Below are positions 25,565-34,957 of a DNA stretch of 64,000 nucleotides, in pieces (position 1 is the first letter of the stretch; each line of letters starts with the position of its first letter). A model generated the notes under the pieces. That model was not told the origin of the DNA. It made no database searches and worked only from the letters and a program-made list of their open reading frames with translations. Position numbers and translations under genes: made by a program. The DNA is from JANOYJ01 sp963792485 (GTDB lineage Bacteria; Pseudomonadota; Alphaproteobacteria; Rhizobiales; Rhizobiaceae): positions 186,001 to 250,000 of the forward strand of contig CAWBWL010000007.1 in the NCBI GenBank assembly GCA_963792485.1, given 5' to 3'.

Positions 25565-27388
25565 CTATTCGACCGTGACGGACTTTGCCAGATTGCGCGG
25601 CTGGTCAACATCGGTGCCGACCAGAACAGCCGTGTGATAGGCGAGCAGCTGCACCGGAATGGAATAGATGATCGGCGAGATGATCTCGGGCACATCCGGC
25701 ATGACGATGGTGTGCATGGTTTTGACCGTCGAAATCGATGCACCCTTCTTGTCGGTGATCAGGATCACCTTGCCGCCGCGCGCGGAAACTTCCTGCATGT
25801 TCGAGACAGTTTTTTCGAATATCCGGTCGTGCGGGGCGATGACAATGACTGGCATGTCCTCATCGATCAGCGCGATCGGGCCGTGTTTCAATTCGCCCGC
25901 CGCATAACCCTCGGCGTGGATGTAGGAGATTTCCTTCAGTTTCAGCGCTCCTTCCATGGCCAGCGGAAAGTTCACGTCGCGCCCGAGATAGAGCGCGTGT
26001 TTGGCTTGGCAGACATCTTGGGCAACCTTCTGGATTTCACTGTCAAGCTTGAGAGCCATGGCGGCGTAGCGCGGCGCTTCGGCAAGATGGCGCACAAGCG
26101 CCTGCTCCTCCTCCACGCTGATCCTGCCGCGCGCCCGCGCCGCATGGATGGCAAGGCTCGCCAGCACTGAAAGCTGGCAGGTGAATGCTTTGGTGGACGC
26201 AACACCGATCTCCGGGCCGGCAAGCGTCGGGAAAATGATCGAGGCTTCGCGCGCGATGGTGGATTCGCGCACATTGACGACCGCGCCGATCTGCATGCCC
26301 TGCGCTTTGCAATAACGGAGCGAGGCAAGCGTGTCGGCGGTCTCGCCCGACTGCGAGACAAACAGAGCCGCATCGCCCGCCGACAGCGGCATTTCGCGGT
26401 AGCGGAATTCGGATGCCACATCGATGTCGACCGGCAGCCGCGCCAGACGTTCGAACCAGTATTTGGCGATCAACCCGGCATAATAGGCCGTGCCGCAGGC
26501 GGAGATTGCCAGCCGGTTGATGCGGGAGAAGTCGATGCCGCCTTCAAGGTTCTTCGCCGAGCCATGCGCGAAGTCGATGTAATGCGACATGGTCTGCGAG
26601 ATCACTTCCGGCTGCTCATGGATTTCCTTCTCCATGAAGTGCCGGTGATTGCCCTTGTCGATCAGGAATGACGATGCGCTGGTTTTCGTCTTCTCGCGCG
26701 TGACCGGCTGATCGTTTTCGTCGAAGATTTCAATGCTCTTGCGCGACAGCACCGCCCAGTCGCCTTCTTCCAGATAAGAAATCATGTCGGTGAACGGCGC
26801 CAGCGCGATGGCATCCGAACCAAGGTACATTTCACCCTCGCCATAGCCGATGGCCAGAGGCGAGCCGCGCCGCGCCGCGATCAGCATGTCGTCTTCGCCG
26901 TTGAACAGAAATGCGAGCGCAAACGCGCCGCTGAACGCTTTCAGCGACTTTTTGACCGCGTCTTTCGGTGCAAGTCCCCGGTCCAGCTCACGGGTCACAT
27001 ACTGCGCAATAACCTCGGTATCGGTATCGGAATCAAAGACATAACCGTCCTTCTCGAGATCCTGGCGCAGCTCGGAGAAGTTCTCAATGATGCCGTTGTG
27101 GACAATGGCGAGTTTCTTGGTCGCGTGCGGATGGGCATTGCGCTCGGTCGGCGCGCCATGTGTGGCCCAGCGGGTATGGCCGATGCCGATATGGCCCTCG
27201 AGCGGTTCGGCGCGCAGGCGTTTGTCCAGATTGGCAAGTTTGCCCTCGGCGCGGCGGCGGGTCAGCACCCCATTCTCGAGCGTTGCCACGCCCGAGGAGT
27301 CATAGCCGCGGTATTCGAGCCGCTTCAGCGCATCGACAAGCAAAGGTCCAACCGGCTCAAGGCCGACAATGCCCACAATCCCGCACAT
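25565..27388 (-). CDS. glmS: Glutamine-fructose-6-phosphate aminotransferase
   Basis: First enzyme of UDP-GlcNAc synthesis, making glucosamine-6-phosphate. The 607 residues start MCGIVGIVG, where Cys2 becomes the N-terminal nucleophile of the glutaminase domain. HTRWATHGAPTERNAHPH and the C-terminal SIS domains are typical (ISACGTAYYAGLIAKYWFE, FVSQSGETADTLASLRYCK). The end DQPRNLAKSVTVE is canonical. A strong AAGGGGAT precedes the ATG. It lies 168 bases downstream of glmU on the same strand, so one message may serve two steps of the pathway. Confidence 0.97.
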   Translation of the reverse strand: MCGIVGIVGLEPVGPLLVDALKRLEYRGYDSSGVATLENGVLTRRRAEGKLANLDKRLRAEPLEGHIGIGHTRWATHGAPTERNAHPHATKKLAIVHNGIIENFSELRQDLEKDGYVFDSDTDTEVIAQYVTRELDRGLAPKDAVKKSLKAFSGAFALAFLFNGEDDMLIAARRGSPLAIGYGEGEMYLGSDAIALAPFTDMISYLEEGDWAVLSRKSIEIFDENDQPVTREKTKTSASSFLIDKGNHRHFMEKEIHEQPEVISQTMSHYIDFAHGSAKNLEGGIDFSRINRLAISACGTAYYAGLIAKYWFERLARLPVDIDVASEFRYREMPLSAGDAALFVSQSGETADTLASLRYCKAQGMQIGAVVNVRESTIAREASIIFPTLAGPEIGVASTKAFTCQLSVLASLAIHAARARGRISVEEEQALVRHLAEAPRYAAMALKLDSEIQKVAQDVCQAKHALYLGRDVNFPLAMEGALKLKEISYIHAEGYAAGELKHGPIALIDEDMPVIVIAPHDRIFEKTVSNMQEVSARGGKVILITDKKGASISTVKTMHTIVMPDVPEIISPIIYSIPVQLLAYHTAVLVGTDVDQPRNLAKSVTVE

Positions 27389-27556
27389 CTTGTATCCCCT
27401 TAGAATCCGGCCTGCTTTCAGCGGGTCTGTCCCGCATCAGCGGCGCTTTTGCCGGACAGTTAGAAAACTCCGCCCGATTCGGCATAATCACTTTCAGTGT
27501 CGCTGCGTTACTGCGGCTGCGCCATAACATCTTGCGGAAGGAAATGGGTTACCGTC

Positions 27557-28918
27557 TCAGCTCTTCTTCTTGGCATCCTTAATGGCCCGGTTGCGCGCGT
27601 TCAGCAGCTCCGCCATGCCCGGCTTGTTGGCCTGGCGCGCTCGGGCAAATCCCACGGCCCCTGCCGGCACTTCCTGCGTGATCACGCTTCCTGCCGCGAT
27701 CAGCGCATTTTCGCCGATCTTGACGGGGGCGACGAGGGCGGAATTTGAGCCGATAAACGCCCCTGCCCCGATTTCGGTCAGATGCTTGTTGAAGCCGTCG
27801 TAATTGCAGGTGATGGTTCCAGCGCCGATATTGGCGGCCGCCCCGACGACAGCATCGCCGATATAAGTCAAATGATTGACCTTGGCGCCCTCGCCGATTT
27901 TCGCATTTTTGATTTCCACAAAATTGCCCGCCTTGGACTTGCGGCCCATGTCAGCGCCGGGCCGCAGCCGCGCGAAGGGGCCTATCTGCGCGCCTTCCGA
28001 AACCGTGGCGCCTTCCAGATGGCAGAACGCATGAATGACTGCGCCACCAGCAATCTTCACGCTTGGACCAAACACGATGTTCGGCTCCAGAAGCGTCTCC
28101 GCGCCTATCTCGGTGTCCCATGCGAGCCAGACCGTTTCCGGCGCGATCATCGAGACGCCCGCGAGCATCAACTCCCGGCGACGTTTGGTCTGAAACAGCG
28201 CTTCGACTTCCGCAAGCTCAACGCGCGTGTTTACACCCAGAACCGAGGCGGCATCGACCTCAATGGCAATCACCTTCTTGCCGCGCGAGCGGGCAATCTC
28301 GACAATATCGGTGAGGTAATACTCACCTTTGGCGTTTCCATTGGTAATGGCGTCCAGCATGGGCAGCGCGTCGCGTCCTGCAATTGCCATCAGCCCGCCA
28401 TTGCAGAAGCCAATCTGGCGCTCGTCCGCCGTCGCGTCCTTGTGTTCGCGGATTGCGGTGAGCTCGCCCTCCTGCTCGATGAGCCGGCCATAGCCGGTGG
28501 GGTCCGACGGACGAAAGCCCATGACCACGACTTCCGCCCCGCCCGCAAGTTTCTCCCGGGCGAGCGCCAGCGCGCCGCCATCGATAAGCGGCGTGTCGCC
28601 AAACATCACCAGAAGATCGTCATAACCCCTGGCAATCGCGGACCTTGCCGCAAGCACAGCGTGGCCGGTGCCGAGCCGCTCCGTTTGCAGATGCACGCTG
28701 ACATCCTTCACCAAAGGCCGAACCGCCGCTTCGACCTGTTCGGCATCGCGTCCGACAACAAGCGCGACATCCGAACCGCCCGCAGCCATGGCTGCACGCG
28801 CGACATGGCCAACCATGGGCAGGCCGCCGACCGGATGAAGCACTTTGACCATTTGCGACTTCATCCGCGTGCCCTCGCCCGCGGCCAGAATGATTGCGAG
28901 ACAGGTGCGGTTTGCCAT
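27557..28918 (-). CDS. glmU: Bifunctional UDP-GlcNAc pyrophosphorylase / GlcN-1-P acetyltransferase
   Basis: Acetylates glucosamine-1-phosphate and then uridylates it to UDP-GlcNAc. The N-terminal nucleotidyltransferase domain has ILAAGEGTRMKSQMVKVLHP, the family's G-x-G-T-R-M-x-S motif with MVK. The C-terminal left-handed beta-helix is visible from IGPFARLRPGADMGRKSKAG, VNHLTYIGDAVVGAAANIGA, TITCNYDGFNKHLTEIGAGA and the end. It is 453 residues long with ATG 28918 (a TTG five codons upstream is less likely). A 143-bp palindromic repeat lies 31 bases upstream. Confidence 0.96.
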   Translation of the reverse strand: MANRTCLAIILAAGEGTRMKSQMVKVLHPVGGLPMVGHVARAAMAAGGSDVALVVGRDAEQVEAAVRPLVKDVSVHLQTERLGTGHAVLAARSAIARGYDDLLVMFGDTPLIDGGALALAREKLAGGAEVVVMGFRPSDPTGYGRLIEQEGELTAIREHKDATADERQIGFCNGGLMAIAGRDALPMLDAITNGNAKGEYYLTDIVEIARSRGKKVIAIEVDAASVLGVNTRVELAEVEALFQTKRRRELMLAGVSMIAPETVWLAWDTEIGAETLLEPNIVFGPSVKIAGGAVIHAFCHLEGATVSEGAQIGPFARLRPGADMGRKSKAGNFVEIKNAKIGEGAKVNHLTYIGDAVVGAAANIGAGTITCNYDGFNKHLTEIGAGAFIGSNSALVAPVKIGENALIAAGSVITQEVPAGAVGFARARQANKPGMAELLNARNRAIKDAKKKS

Positions 28919-28949
28919 GTTCGGAGAATCCAATTGATCGCCAGCATTT

Positions 28950-29092
28950 AGAGTTTGTTTTGAAATTCGAAATGCCGAGTCGAAAATGGCGGTTTTCGAG
29001 CATCGGAGCGGAGCGTACTTTTAGTACGTGAGCACCGAAGCACAGAAAAACGCCATTTGCAGACCGGCAGGGCGAGTTTCAAAACAAACTCT
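28950..29092. repeat. 143-bp palindromic intergenic repeat
   Basis: The ends AGAGTTTGTTTTGAAATTCG and CGAGTTTCAAAACAAACTCT pair over 20 bp with one mismatch. Inside, AAATGGCGGTTTTC pairs with GAAAAACGCCATTT, and the centre GTACTTTTAGTAC is itself palindromic. The whole stretch could fold into one long hairpin. It lies between the CcdA-like gene and glmU, both on the minus strand, so it would be transcribed if they share a message. The layout recalls palindromic repeats of rhizobia and Brucella (RIME, Bru-RS type); that comparison is from memory. Confidence 0.8.
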
Positions 29093-29130
29093 TAGCGCAA
29101 GAGGCGTTAAAAATGGCTGATTCTTGGCTG

Positions 29131-29865
29131 TCAGGCCAGCTTGGCGAGCGAAGGGAAGGCTTCAAGTATCCAGAATGACATCGCCTGCATGCCGCCGGTC
29201 AGAAACAAAAGGCCGGAAATGACCAGCAGGACGCCAATTGTCTTCTCGACCTTGCCAAGGTTTCCACGGAAGCGCTTCATGAAACGCATGAACTGCCCAG
29301 AGAAAAGCGCAGCGATCAGGAACGGAATGCCAAGGCCGAGCGAATAGACCAGCAGCAGACCCGCGCCCTCGCCCACCGAGGCTTTTGAGCCCGCCAGCGT
29401 CAAAATCGGCCCGAGAATCGGGCCGATGCATGGCGTCCAGCCGAAGGCGAAGGCAAGCCCCATGACATAGGCGGACAAGGGGTTGGCTGGTGAGGCGCCT
29501 GCATGCAGCCTTGCCTCGCGCGACAGAAATGGAATTTTCAGAATTCCCAGAAAATTCAGGCCCATGGCAATGATGACAAGGCCTGCCACGGCGCCGAGAA
29601 TATCCTGGTACTGCCGCAGAAACCGGCCAATCCCGGTCGCGCTCGCACCGAGCGCCACAAAGACGGTTGTGAAACCCAGCACAAAAAGCAGCGAGGAGAA
29701 AATCAGGGCCTTGCGCGCAGCAGCATCCCTGCCTTCGGAGAAATTCTCGACAGACACACCCGCCATGTAGCACAGATAGGGCGGCACAAGCGGCAACACG
29801 CAAGGTGACAAAAACGACAGCGCCCCGCCGCCAAACGCGCTCACATAGGAAATGTCGATCGCCAT
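29131..29865 (-). CDS. ccdA: CcdA-like cytochrome c biogenesis membrane protein
   Basis: Membrane thiol-reductant carrier of the CcdA/DsbD-transmembrane family, which passes electrons from cytoplasmic thioredoxin to periplasmic thiols. The 244 residues contain six or so hydrophobic helices. The two conserved membrane Cys are visible in FLSPCVLPLVPPYLCYMAGV and FAFGWTPCIGPILGPILT, exactly the family context. The periplasmic partner (a thioredoxin-like protein) is not adjacent. ATG 29865 gives MAIDISYVSAFGGGALSFLS. It is transcribed divergently from the HIT gene. Confidence 0.9.
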   Translation of the reverse strand: MAIDISYVSAFGGGALSFLSPCVLPLVPPYLCYMAGVSVENFSEGRDAAARKALIFSSLLFVLGFTTVFVALGASATGIGRFLRQYQDILGAVAGLVIIAMGLNFLGILKIPFLSREARLHAGASPANPLSAYVMGLAFAFGWTPCIGPILGPILTLAGSKASVGEGAGLLLVYSLGLGIPFLIAALFSGQFMRFMKRFRGNLGKVEKTIGVLLVISGLLFLTGGMQAMSFWILEAFPSLAKLA

Positions 29866-30019
29866 TTCGGCCTTGCCCTGGATGTTTCAGGGCCCCAATA
29901 GCCGAGGCGGCTCTCAAAGCAAACTCACCTTTGGGTTTGCTTGGCGTGATTACAACGCGGATGTCCTTGCAAGATTGGCGCAAGTGCTGAAAATGAGCCA
30001 GAATCTGACGGAGCAAACC

Positions 30020-30454
30020 ATGCATGCCTCCTATGAGAACACCAATATTTTCGCCCGTATTTTGCGCGGGGAGCTGCCGTGTGAAAAAGTCTATGAGGAC
30101 GATGGCGCGCTCGCGGTGATGGATATTGCGCCGCGGTCAAAGGGCCATGTGCTGGTCATTCCCAAACAACCCTCGCGCAACCTGCTGGATGCGGACGATT
30201 CGGCGCTGGCGGCTGCGCTTTCAGTGGCGCGCAAAGTGGCGAATGCCGCGATGAAGGCATTCCGGGCAGACGGCATCATGCTGGCCCAGTTCAGCGAGGC
30301 GCCTGCCGGTCAAACCGTTTTCCATCTGCATTTTCACGTCATCCCCCGCTATCTGAATGAACCGCTTAAGGCAGCTGAAGGTCCTATGGAGGACCAGGCA
30401 GTGCTGGCCAGCCTTGCAACGCAGCTGCGTTCACATCTTCAGGACGCCGCCTGA
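30020..30454 (+). CDS. HIT family nucleotide hydrolase
   Basis: Histidine-triad protein of the Hint/HinT-like branch, typically a purine nucleoside phosphoramidase. The triad is HLHFHVIPR (His-x-His-x-His) preceded by QTVF. The N-terminal NIFARILRGELPCEKVYEDD is the common HIT start and GHVLVIPKQPSRNLLD its substrate strand. I prefer ATG 30020 (144 residues) because GGAG lies eight bases upstream. An earlier ATG at 29993 would add nine residues. Its 3' end overlaps the first PAP2 gene by 16 bases, convergently. Confidence 0.9.
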   Translation: MHASYENTNIFARILRGELPCEKVYEDDGALAVMDIAPRSKGHVLVIPKQPSRNLLDADDSALAAALSVARKVANAAMKAFRADGIMLAQFSEAPAGQTVFHLHFHVIPRYLNEPLKAAEGPMEDQAVLASLATQLRSHLQDAA

Positions 30455-31371
30455 GCCATCCAGCGCGGCTGCTTCTGCCGGCTCAATTGCAAGAGCGCCA
30501 GGGCAGACAGTTTCATCGAGACAGCAAATATGGCAAGGCCACCCAGCACATCCATCAGATGATGACCGCCCTGCACAAGTATGGCCGGTATCATGACAAG
30601 GTTCACTGCAATGAACACCGGCAGGACCCTTCGGTAGCCTCGCATGAACCAGACGGACAGGCAGGCCATCACCGTGTGAAAGGACGGAAAACCAATCAAG
30701 CCAAGCGCGTCCTTGGGCGTGATGTAACTCACGCCTTCCCTGCCAAGCCGCATCAGCTCCGCTCCGTATTCGGTGCCGACGATGATCGGCAAGGCGGCCT
30801 GCGCATCCGCCGGAAATGTCTCTGACGCGGACGCGCCGAAGGTCGGGAAGACGCTCCAGACACAGATTGTGCCCATTCCCGCAATAACGCCTGTCAGCAA
30901 AAAGCGGTGAAGCTCGAAGGTCCGGCGCGTGAAGCCGAGGATCAAGATCACCAGCAGAAGCTGGGGCATTGAGCTCATATAGACAAAACGCAGAAGTGCC
31001 CCGAACCAAACGTGATTGGCCATCCAGGAGATAAAGTCTGGCCATGAGTAGCCCAGCGCAGCGTCCATCCGGATCAAGACATCATCATAGGGGCCGAAGC
31101 GGATGGGCAACAGCAAATAGTTGAATACCGAGCCCACAAGCGTGAAAACTATGAATAGACCGGCTGCGGTGGTTGCCAGCGCAATGCCCTCGTTCTGCCG
31201 AAAGCGCCGGTAAAACTGGCCGATGGCGATCATCGAACCGCCAGTTGAGAAGGCCGCCAGATATCCGGCAACGTCGACGCTGACGCCCTTATGGGCGATC
31301 AGCGCCGCGTCAATGACTGCCAATGCCAGAATTACATTGACGATAAAGCGCTCGGCGGGCAGCAGCCGCAT
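30439..31371 (-). CDS. PAP2-superfamily membrane enzyme 1 (inositolphosphotransferase-like)
   Basis: A 310-residue polytopic membrane protein with two of the three PAP2 phosphatase motifs: GFPSFHTVMACLSVW (C2, catalytic His) and GGHHLMDVLGG (C3, second His and Asp). The usual first motif KxxxxxxRP is not apparent. This matches the PAP2_3 / Aur1-like branch, which includes inositol phosphorylceramide synthases and related phosphotransferases. The reaction here is unknown; lipid head-group exchange or dephosphorylation is an inference. It lies two bases after its paralogue upstream, in one operon. Confidence 0.85.
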   Translation of the reverse strand: MRLLPAERFIVNVILALAVIDAALIAHKGVSVDVAGYLAAFSTGGSMIAIGQFYRRFRQNEGIALATTAAGLFIVFTLVGSVFNYLLLPIRFGPYDDVLIRMDAALGYSWPDFISWMANHVWFGALLRFVYMSSMPQLLLVILILGFTRRTFELHRFLLTGVIAGMGTICVWSVFPTFGASASETFPADAQAALPIIVGTEYGAELMRLGREGVSYITPKDALGLIGFPSFHTVMACLSVWFMRGYRRVLPVFIAVNLVMIPAILVQGGHHLMDVLGGLAIFAVSMKLSALALLQLSRQKQPRWMAQAAS

Positions 31372-31373
31372 GT

Positions 31374-32339
31374 TCAGAACTCCTGGGATACCGCGATGGG
31401 CGAATGGGGTGCGGCCTGAATTGACCTTGGCCGCACAAACAGCGGCGCTGAACTGGAAGCGACCCTGCCTGCAATCCAGACGGCGAGTGCGGCGACGGCA
31501 AATCCGGCGATAACGTCAATCACATTATGCGCGCCATGCAGCGGGATGGCGAGCAGCATGAACATGTTCCAGCCAATCAGCGGAATGCGCATGAAGCGCA
31601 CTTTTCCGGCATAAAACACGACCAGCAGCGCCATGACCGTGTGAAAGGAGGGGAACCCGACCATGCCGAGCTTCTGGCCGGGGGTGAACTGGCTGATGCC
31701 CTCATAGCTCAACTGCACAAGCTTGAGGCCGTATTCCCTGTCGAGCTTCAGATCGACAATTGAGGATATTTCCGGCGGCAAAGGCTGGAATGCCACGGGT
31801 GTTGAAGAGGGAAATAGCGACCAGATGCAAATGACAATCAGCCCGCCGGTGAAATTGGCAAGGGTCAGCTTGCGCACATCCTCCGGACGGCCTGCAAGGC
31901 TCAGAAGAATGAGCGCCAGCACGATCTGGATAAAGGTGCTGCCATAGACAGTCTTCAAGAATGCACAGAAGGCGGGATATGCCGACATTGCAATCACGTA
32001 ATCGGCCCAGACGAAGCCCATTGCACCGTCAATATTCGCCAGTATCTGGTCCATTCCATGGAACCGGTAAGGCAGCAGCATTGAGTTGAACAGAACCAGT
32101 GCCTGGCTTCCCAAGAGAAGAAGTCCAAAGGCCGTGAAACCCGCAGCAGCGCTGTCGCGGCCCTCTAGCCGCCGGTAGAATTGGCCAAGCCCGATCAGAA
32201 TGGCGTCAAGCGCGAACATGAAATCATAATGGCCGACACTGACGGAAATATCCTTGACGTATGAAAGCGCGGCGCACAGCGCGAACAGCACCGCCGTAAC
32301 CAGAAGCATGAACTTCTCAGACCGCTCAAACCGCATCAA
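31374..32339 (-). CDS. PAP2-superfamily membrane enzyme 2 (inositolphosphotransferase-like)
   Basis: A 321-residue paralogue of the next gene, with the same topology and motifs. GFPSFHTVMALLVVFYAGK carries the C2 His and HGAHNVIDVIAGF the C3 His and Asp. The middle regions of the two proteins correspond throughout (GQFYRRL against GQFYRRF; ANIDGAMGFVWADYV against RMDAALGYSWPDFI), so they arose by tandem duplication and then diverged. It is the first gene of the two-gene unit and starts with ATG 32339, about 145 bases from the divergent GH3 gene. Confidence 0.85.
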   Translation of the reverse strand: MMRFERSEKFMLLVTAVLFALCAALSYVKDISVSVGHYDFMFALDAILIGLGQFYRRLEGRDSAAAGFTAFGLLLLGSQALVLFNSMLLPYRFHGMDQILANIDGAMGFVWADYVIAMSAYPAFCAFLKTVYGSTFIQIVLALILLSLAGRPEDVRKLTLANFTGGLIVICIWSLFPSSTPVAFQPLPPEISSIVDLKLDREYGLKLVQLSYEGISQFTPGQKLGMVGFPSFHTVMALLVVFYAGKVRFMRIPLIGWNMFMLLAIPLHGAHNVIDVIAGFAVAALAVWIAGRVASSSAPLFVRPRSIQAAPHSPIAVSQEF

Positions 32340-32483
32340 AATGCCTCAACGCCGCACCCATCTTGCGTCCCGAGCGCTTAACATTCGGCTAAAGCGGTCT
32401 TCTTTTGGCGCGGCTTGAATGCAATAGTTGCGATCAAACAGCAGGCGCGGCGTTGAGCGGCGCTAAACGGGAGAGAGATCGTC

Positions 32484-34952
32484 ATGCCACAAACAACTTC
32501 CATCACAGAACTTGTTGATTCCATGACGCTTTCCGAGAAGGTCTCACTTTTGTCCGGCGAGGATTTCTGGTCTCTGCCCGCCATTGACCGGCTCGGCATT
32601 GGCAAACTGCGCGTGACGGACGGGCCAAACGGGGCACGCGGCGGCGGTTCGCTGATTGGCGGAGTCAAGGCCGCAGCGTTCCCGGTTGGAATTGCCATCG
32701 GCGCCAGTTGGAATGTGGATCTGGCCGAGGAGATAGGCGCGGCCATCGCCGACGAAGTGAAATCAAAAGGCGCGCATGTTTCGCTGGCGCCCACCGTCAA
32801 CATTCATCGCACCGTCACCAATGGCCGCAATTTCGAGTGCTATTCGGAAGACCCGGTTCTGACCGGCAAGCTCGCGGTTGGCTACATCAAGGGCATGCAG
32901 GCAAAGGGCGTTTCGGCGACGATCAAGCATTTCGCCGGCAATGAGAGTGAAATTCAGCGAACGACAATGAGTTCCGAAATTGATGAGCGCTCCATGCGGG
33001 AAATTTATCTCATCCCGTTCGAAATGGCAGTCAAGGATGCCGGAACTTGGGGCATCATGTCCTCCTACAACAAGATCAATGGCACTTACGCTGCCGAGAA
33101 CCACTGGCTGCTGACCGAAGTGCTGCGCGGTGACTGGGGCTATGACGGCATCGTCATGTCAGACTGGTTCGGCTCCCGCTCGACAGAGCCAACCGTCAAT
33201 GCCGGTCTTGATCTTGAAATGCCCGGACCGACCCGCGACCGCGGCGAGAAGCTGATCAAGGCGGTTGAGGACGGCAAGGTCAGCCAGGAGCGCGTGCGCG
33301 ACAGCGCGTTCAACATTCTGCGCCTGATGGAGCGAACCGGCGCAATCAACGATCACCGCCCGCATGAGGAATTTGCCGACGACCGGTTGGAGCATCGCGC
33401 GCTCATCCGCCGCGCCGGAGCAGAAGGCTCGGTGCTCTTGAAAAACGAGGGCAATATCCTGCCGCTCGCAAAAGCGGCTCCCGGAAAAATCGCCGTCATC
33501 GGTCCGAACGCCAAGGTCGCCCAGATCATGGGCGGCGGCTCGGCGCAGCTCAACGCGCATTACCGGGTCAGTCCCTGGCAAGGCCTCATCCAGACTTTGG
33601 GCGGCACCGAGCGGCTGGTTTTTGCCGAAGGCGCGGACAACAACAAGTTCGCGCCGCTGCTCACTGGCGCGTTCACCGCCGAGTATTTTGACTCGCGCGA
33701 TTTGTCCGGGCCTGTTGTTCACACTGACATCATTGAAAATGTTCAGCTATTCATGTTCGGACGCCTTGCCGACGGCAAGGTTGACCCGCGCGCGTTTTCG
33801 ATGCGCCTGACCGGCACATACATTCCGCATATTGGCGGGGAACATGTCGCAGGGATATTCTCCACCGGTCCGGCGCGGGTACTAGTCGACGGCGTTGTTG
33901 TCGGAAACGCGTGGGATGATTGGAAGAACGGCACGACTTTCTTCGAAGAAGGCTGTGATGAGGCAACCGGCCGCGTCGAATTGCAGGAAGGCCACGTGCA
34001 TCACGTCGTGATCGAGTTTGCTTCAAAGGAATCTGTGACCTTGAGCTTCTCCGCCCTGCAGGCGGGTCTTGGAAAACCGCTCGGCGATGCTGACATCACT
34101 GCGGCAGTGACTGCGGCAAAGGGCGCCGAAACCGCCATTATCTTCGCAGGCCGCAATGGCGAGTGGGACACGGAGGGCGCGGACCTTCCGCACATCAAGC
34201 TGCCGGGCCGCCAGGACGAGCTGATCGCCAAAGTCGCCGCAGCCAACCCGAACACGATTGTGGTGCTGCAGACCGGCGGGCCAGTCGAAATGCCATGGAT
34301 AGACACCGTCCCAGCGGTTTTGCAGGCTTGGTACCCGGGACAAGAAGCCGGAAACGCAATAGCCGATGTTCTGTTTGGCGACGCTGAACCCGGCGGGCGT
34401 CTGCCACAGACTTTCCCGGTCAAATGGGCCGACAATCCCTCTCATTCACAGGACCCGGAAGTGTACCCTGGCCACAATGGCAAAGTCCGCTACGAAGAAG
34501 GCCTGTTCATCGGCTACAGCCACTACGACAAAACCGGCATTGCGCCGCTCTTCCCGTTTGGACACGGACTGTCCTACACCAGCTTTTCATGGTCGAACCT
34601 GCGGCTGGAGGCCGACGGTGAGAATGTCATCGTGTCGCTCTATGTCACCAACACTGGCAACCGGACCGGCCAGGAGGTCGTCCAGATTTATGTGGAAGAC
34701 ATCGCGCCCATTCTGCCGCGCCCGCACCGCCAGCTAAAGGCGTTCTCCAAACTTACACTGAGCCCCGGCGACACGCAGACTGCCCGCTGTCTGTTGAAGC
34801 CACGCGACTTTGCCTTTTATGACACAAAATCCGCAAGCTGGATTTCGCGCAAGGGCGAATTCACAATCCATGCAGCGGCCTCTGCTGCGGAAAATCGCCT
34901 GAGCGGAACCGTCTTGCGGGAGAGTGAGTGGAGGGAGAAAGCGCGCAAATAG
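32484..34952 (+). CDS. GH3 beta-glucosidase with PA14 insert
   Basis: An 822-residue glycoside hydrolase family 3 enzyme, no signal peptide, so probably cytoplasmic and acting on imported oligosaccharides or glycosides. The N-terminal barrel has TDGPNGARGGG, KHFAGNE and the nucleophile Asp227 in VMSDWFGSRST. The second domain shows GGGSAQLNAHY and FAGRNGEWDTEGADLPHIKL. A PA14-like carbohydrate-binding insert occupies about residues 392-530, including GIFSTGPARVLVDG. The C-terminal fibronectin-III-like domain (FPFGHGLSYTSFSWSNLRLE) closes the protein. It ends five bases before the clpA stop, tail to tail. Confidence 0.93.
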   Translation: MPQTTSITELVDSMTLSEKVSLLSGEDFWSLPAIDRLGIGKLRVTDGPNGARGGGSLIGGVKAAAFPVGIAIGASWNVDLAEEIGAAIADEVKSKGAHVSLAPTVNIHRTVTNGRNFECYSEDPVLTGKLAVGYIKGMQAKGVSATIKHFAGNESEIQRTTMSSEIDERSMREIYLIPFEMAVKDAGTWGIMSSYNKINGTYAAENHWLLTEVLRGDWGYDGIVMSDWFGSRSTEPTVNAGLDLEMPGPTRDRGEKLIKAVEDGKVSQERVRDSAFNILRLMERTGAINDHRPHEEFADDRLEHRALIRRAGAEGSVLLKNEGNILPLAKAAPGKIAVIGPNAKVAQIMGGGSAQLNAHYRVSPWQGLIQTLGGTERLVFAEGADNNKFAPLLTGAFTAEYFDSRDLSGPVVHTDIIENVQLFMFGRLADGKVDPRAFSMRLTGTYIPHIGGEHVAGIFSTGPARVLVDGVVVGNAWDDWKNGTTFFEEGCDEATGRVELQEGHVHHVVIEFASKESVTLSFSALQAGLGKPLGDADITAAVTAAKGAETAIIFAGRNGEWDTEGADLPHIKLPGRQDELIAKVAAANPNTIVVLQTGGPVEMPWIDTVPAVLQAWYPGQEAGNAIADVLFGDAEPGGRLPQTFPVKWADNPSHSQDPEVYPGHNGKVRYEEGLFIGYSHYDKTGIAPLFPFGHGLSYTSFSWSNLRLEADGENVIVSLYVTNTGNRTGQEVVQIYVEDIAPILPRPHRQLKAFSKLTLSPGDTQTARCLLKPRDFAFYDTKSASWISRKGEFTIHAAASAAENRLSGTVLRESEWREKARK

Positions 34953-34957
34953 CGCGC

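Noticed and set aside
27782..28951. 389-codon open frame antisense to glmU
   Set aside because: No recognisable motif; glmU is full length with all its signatures on the other strand.
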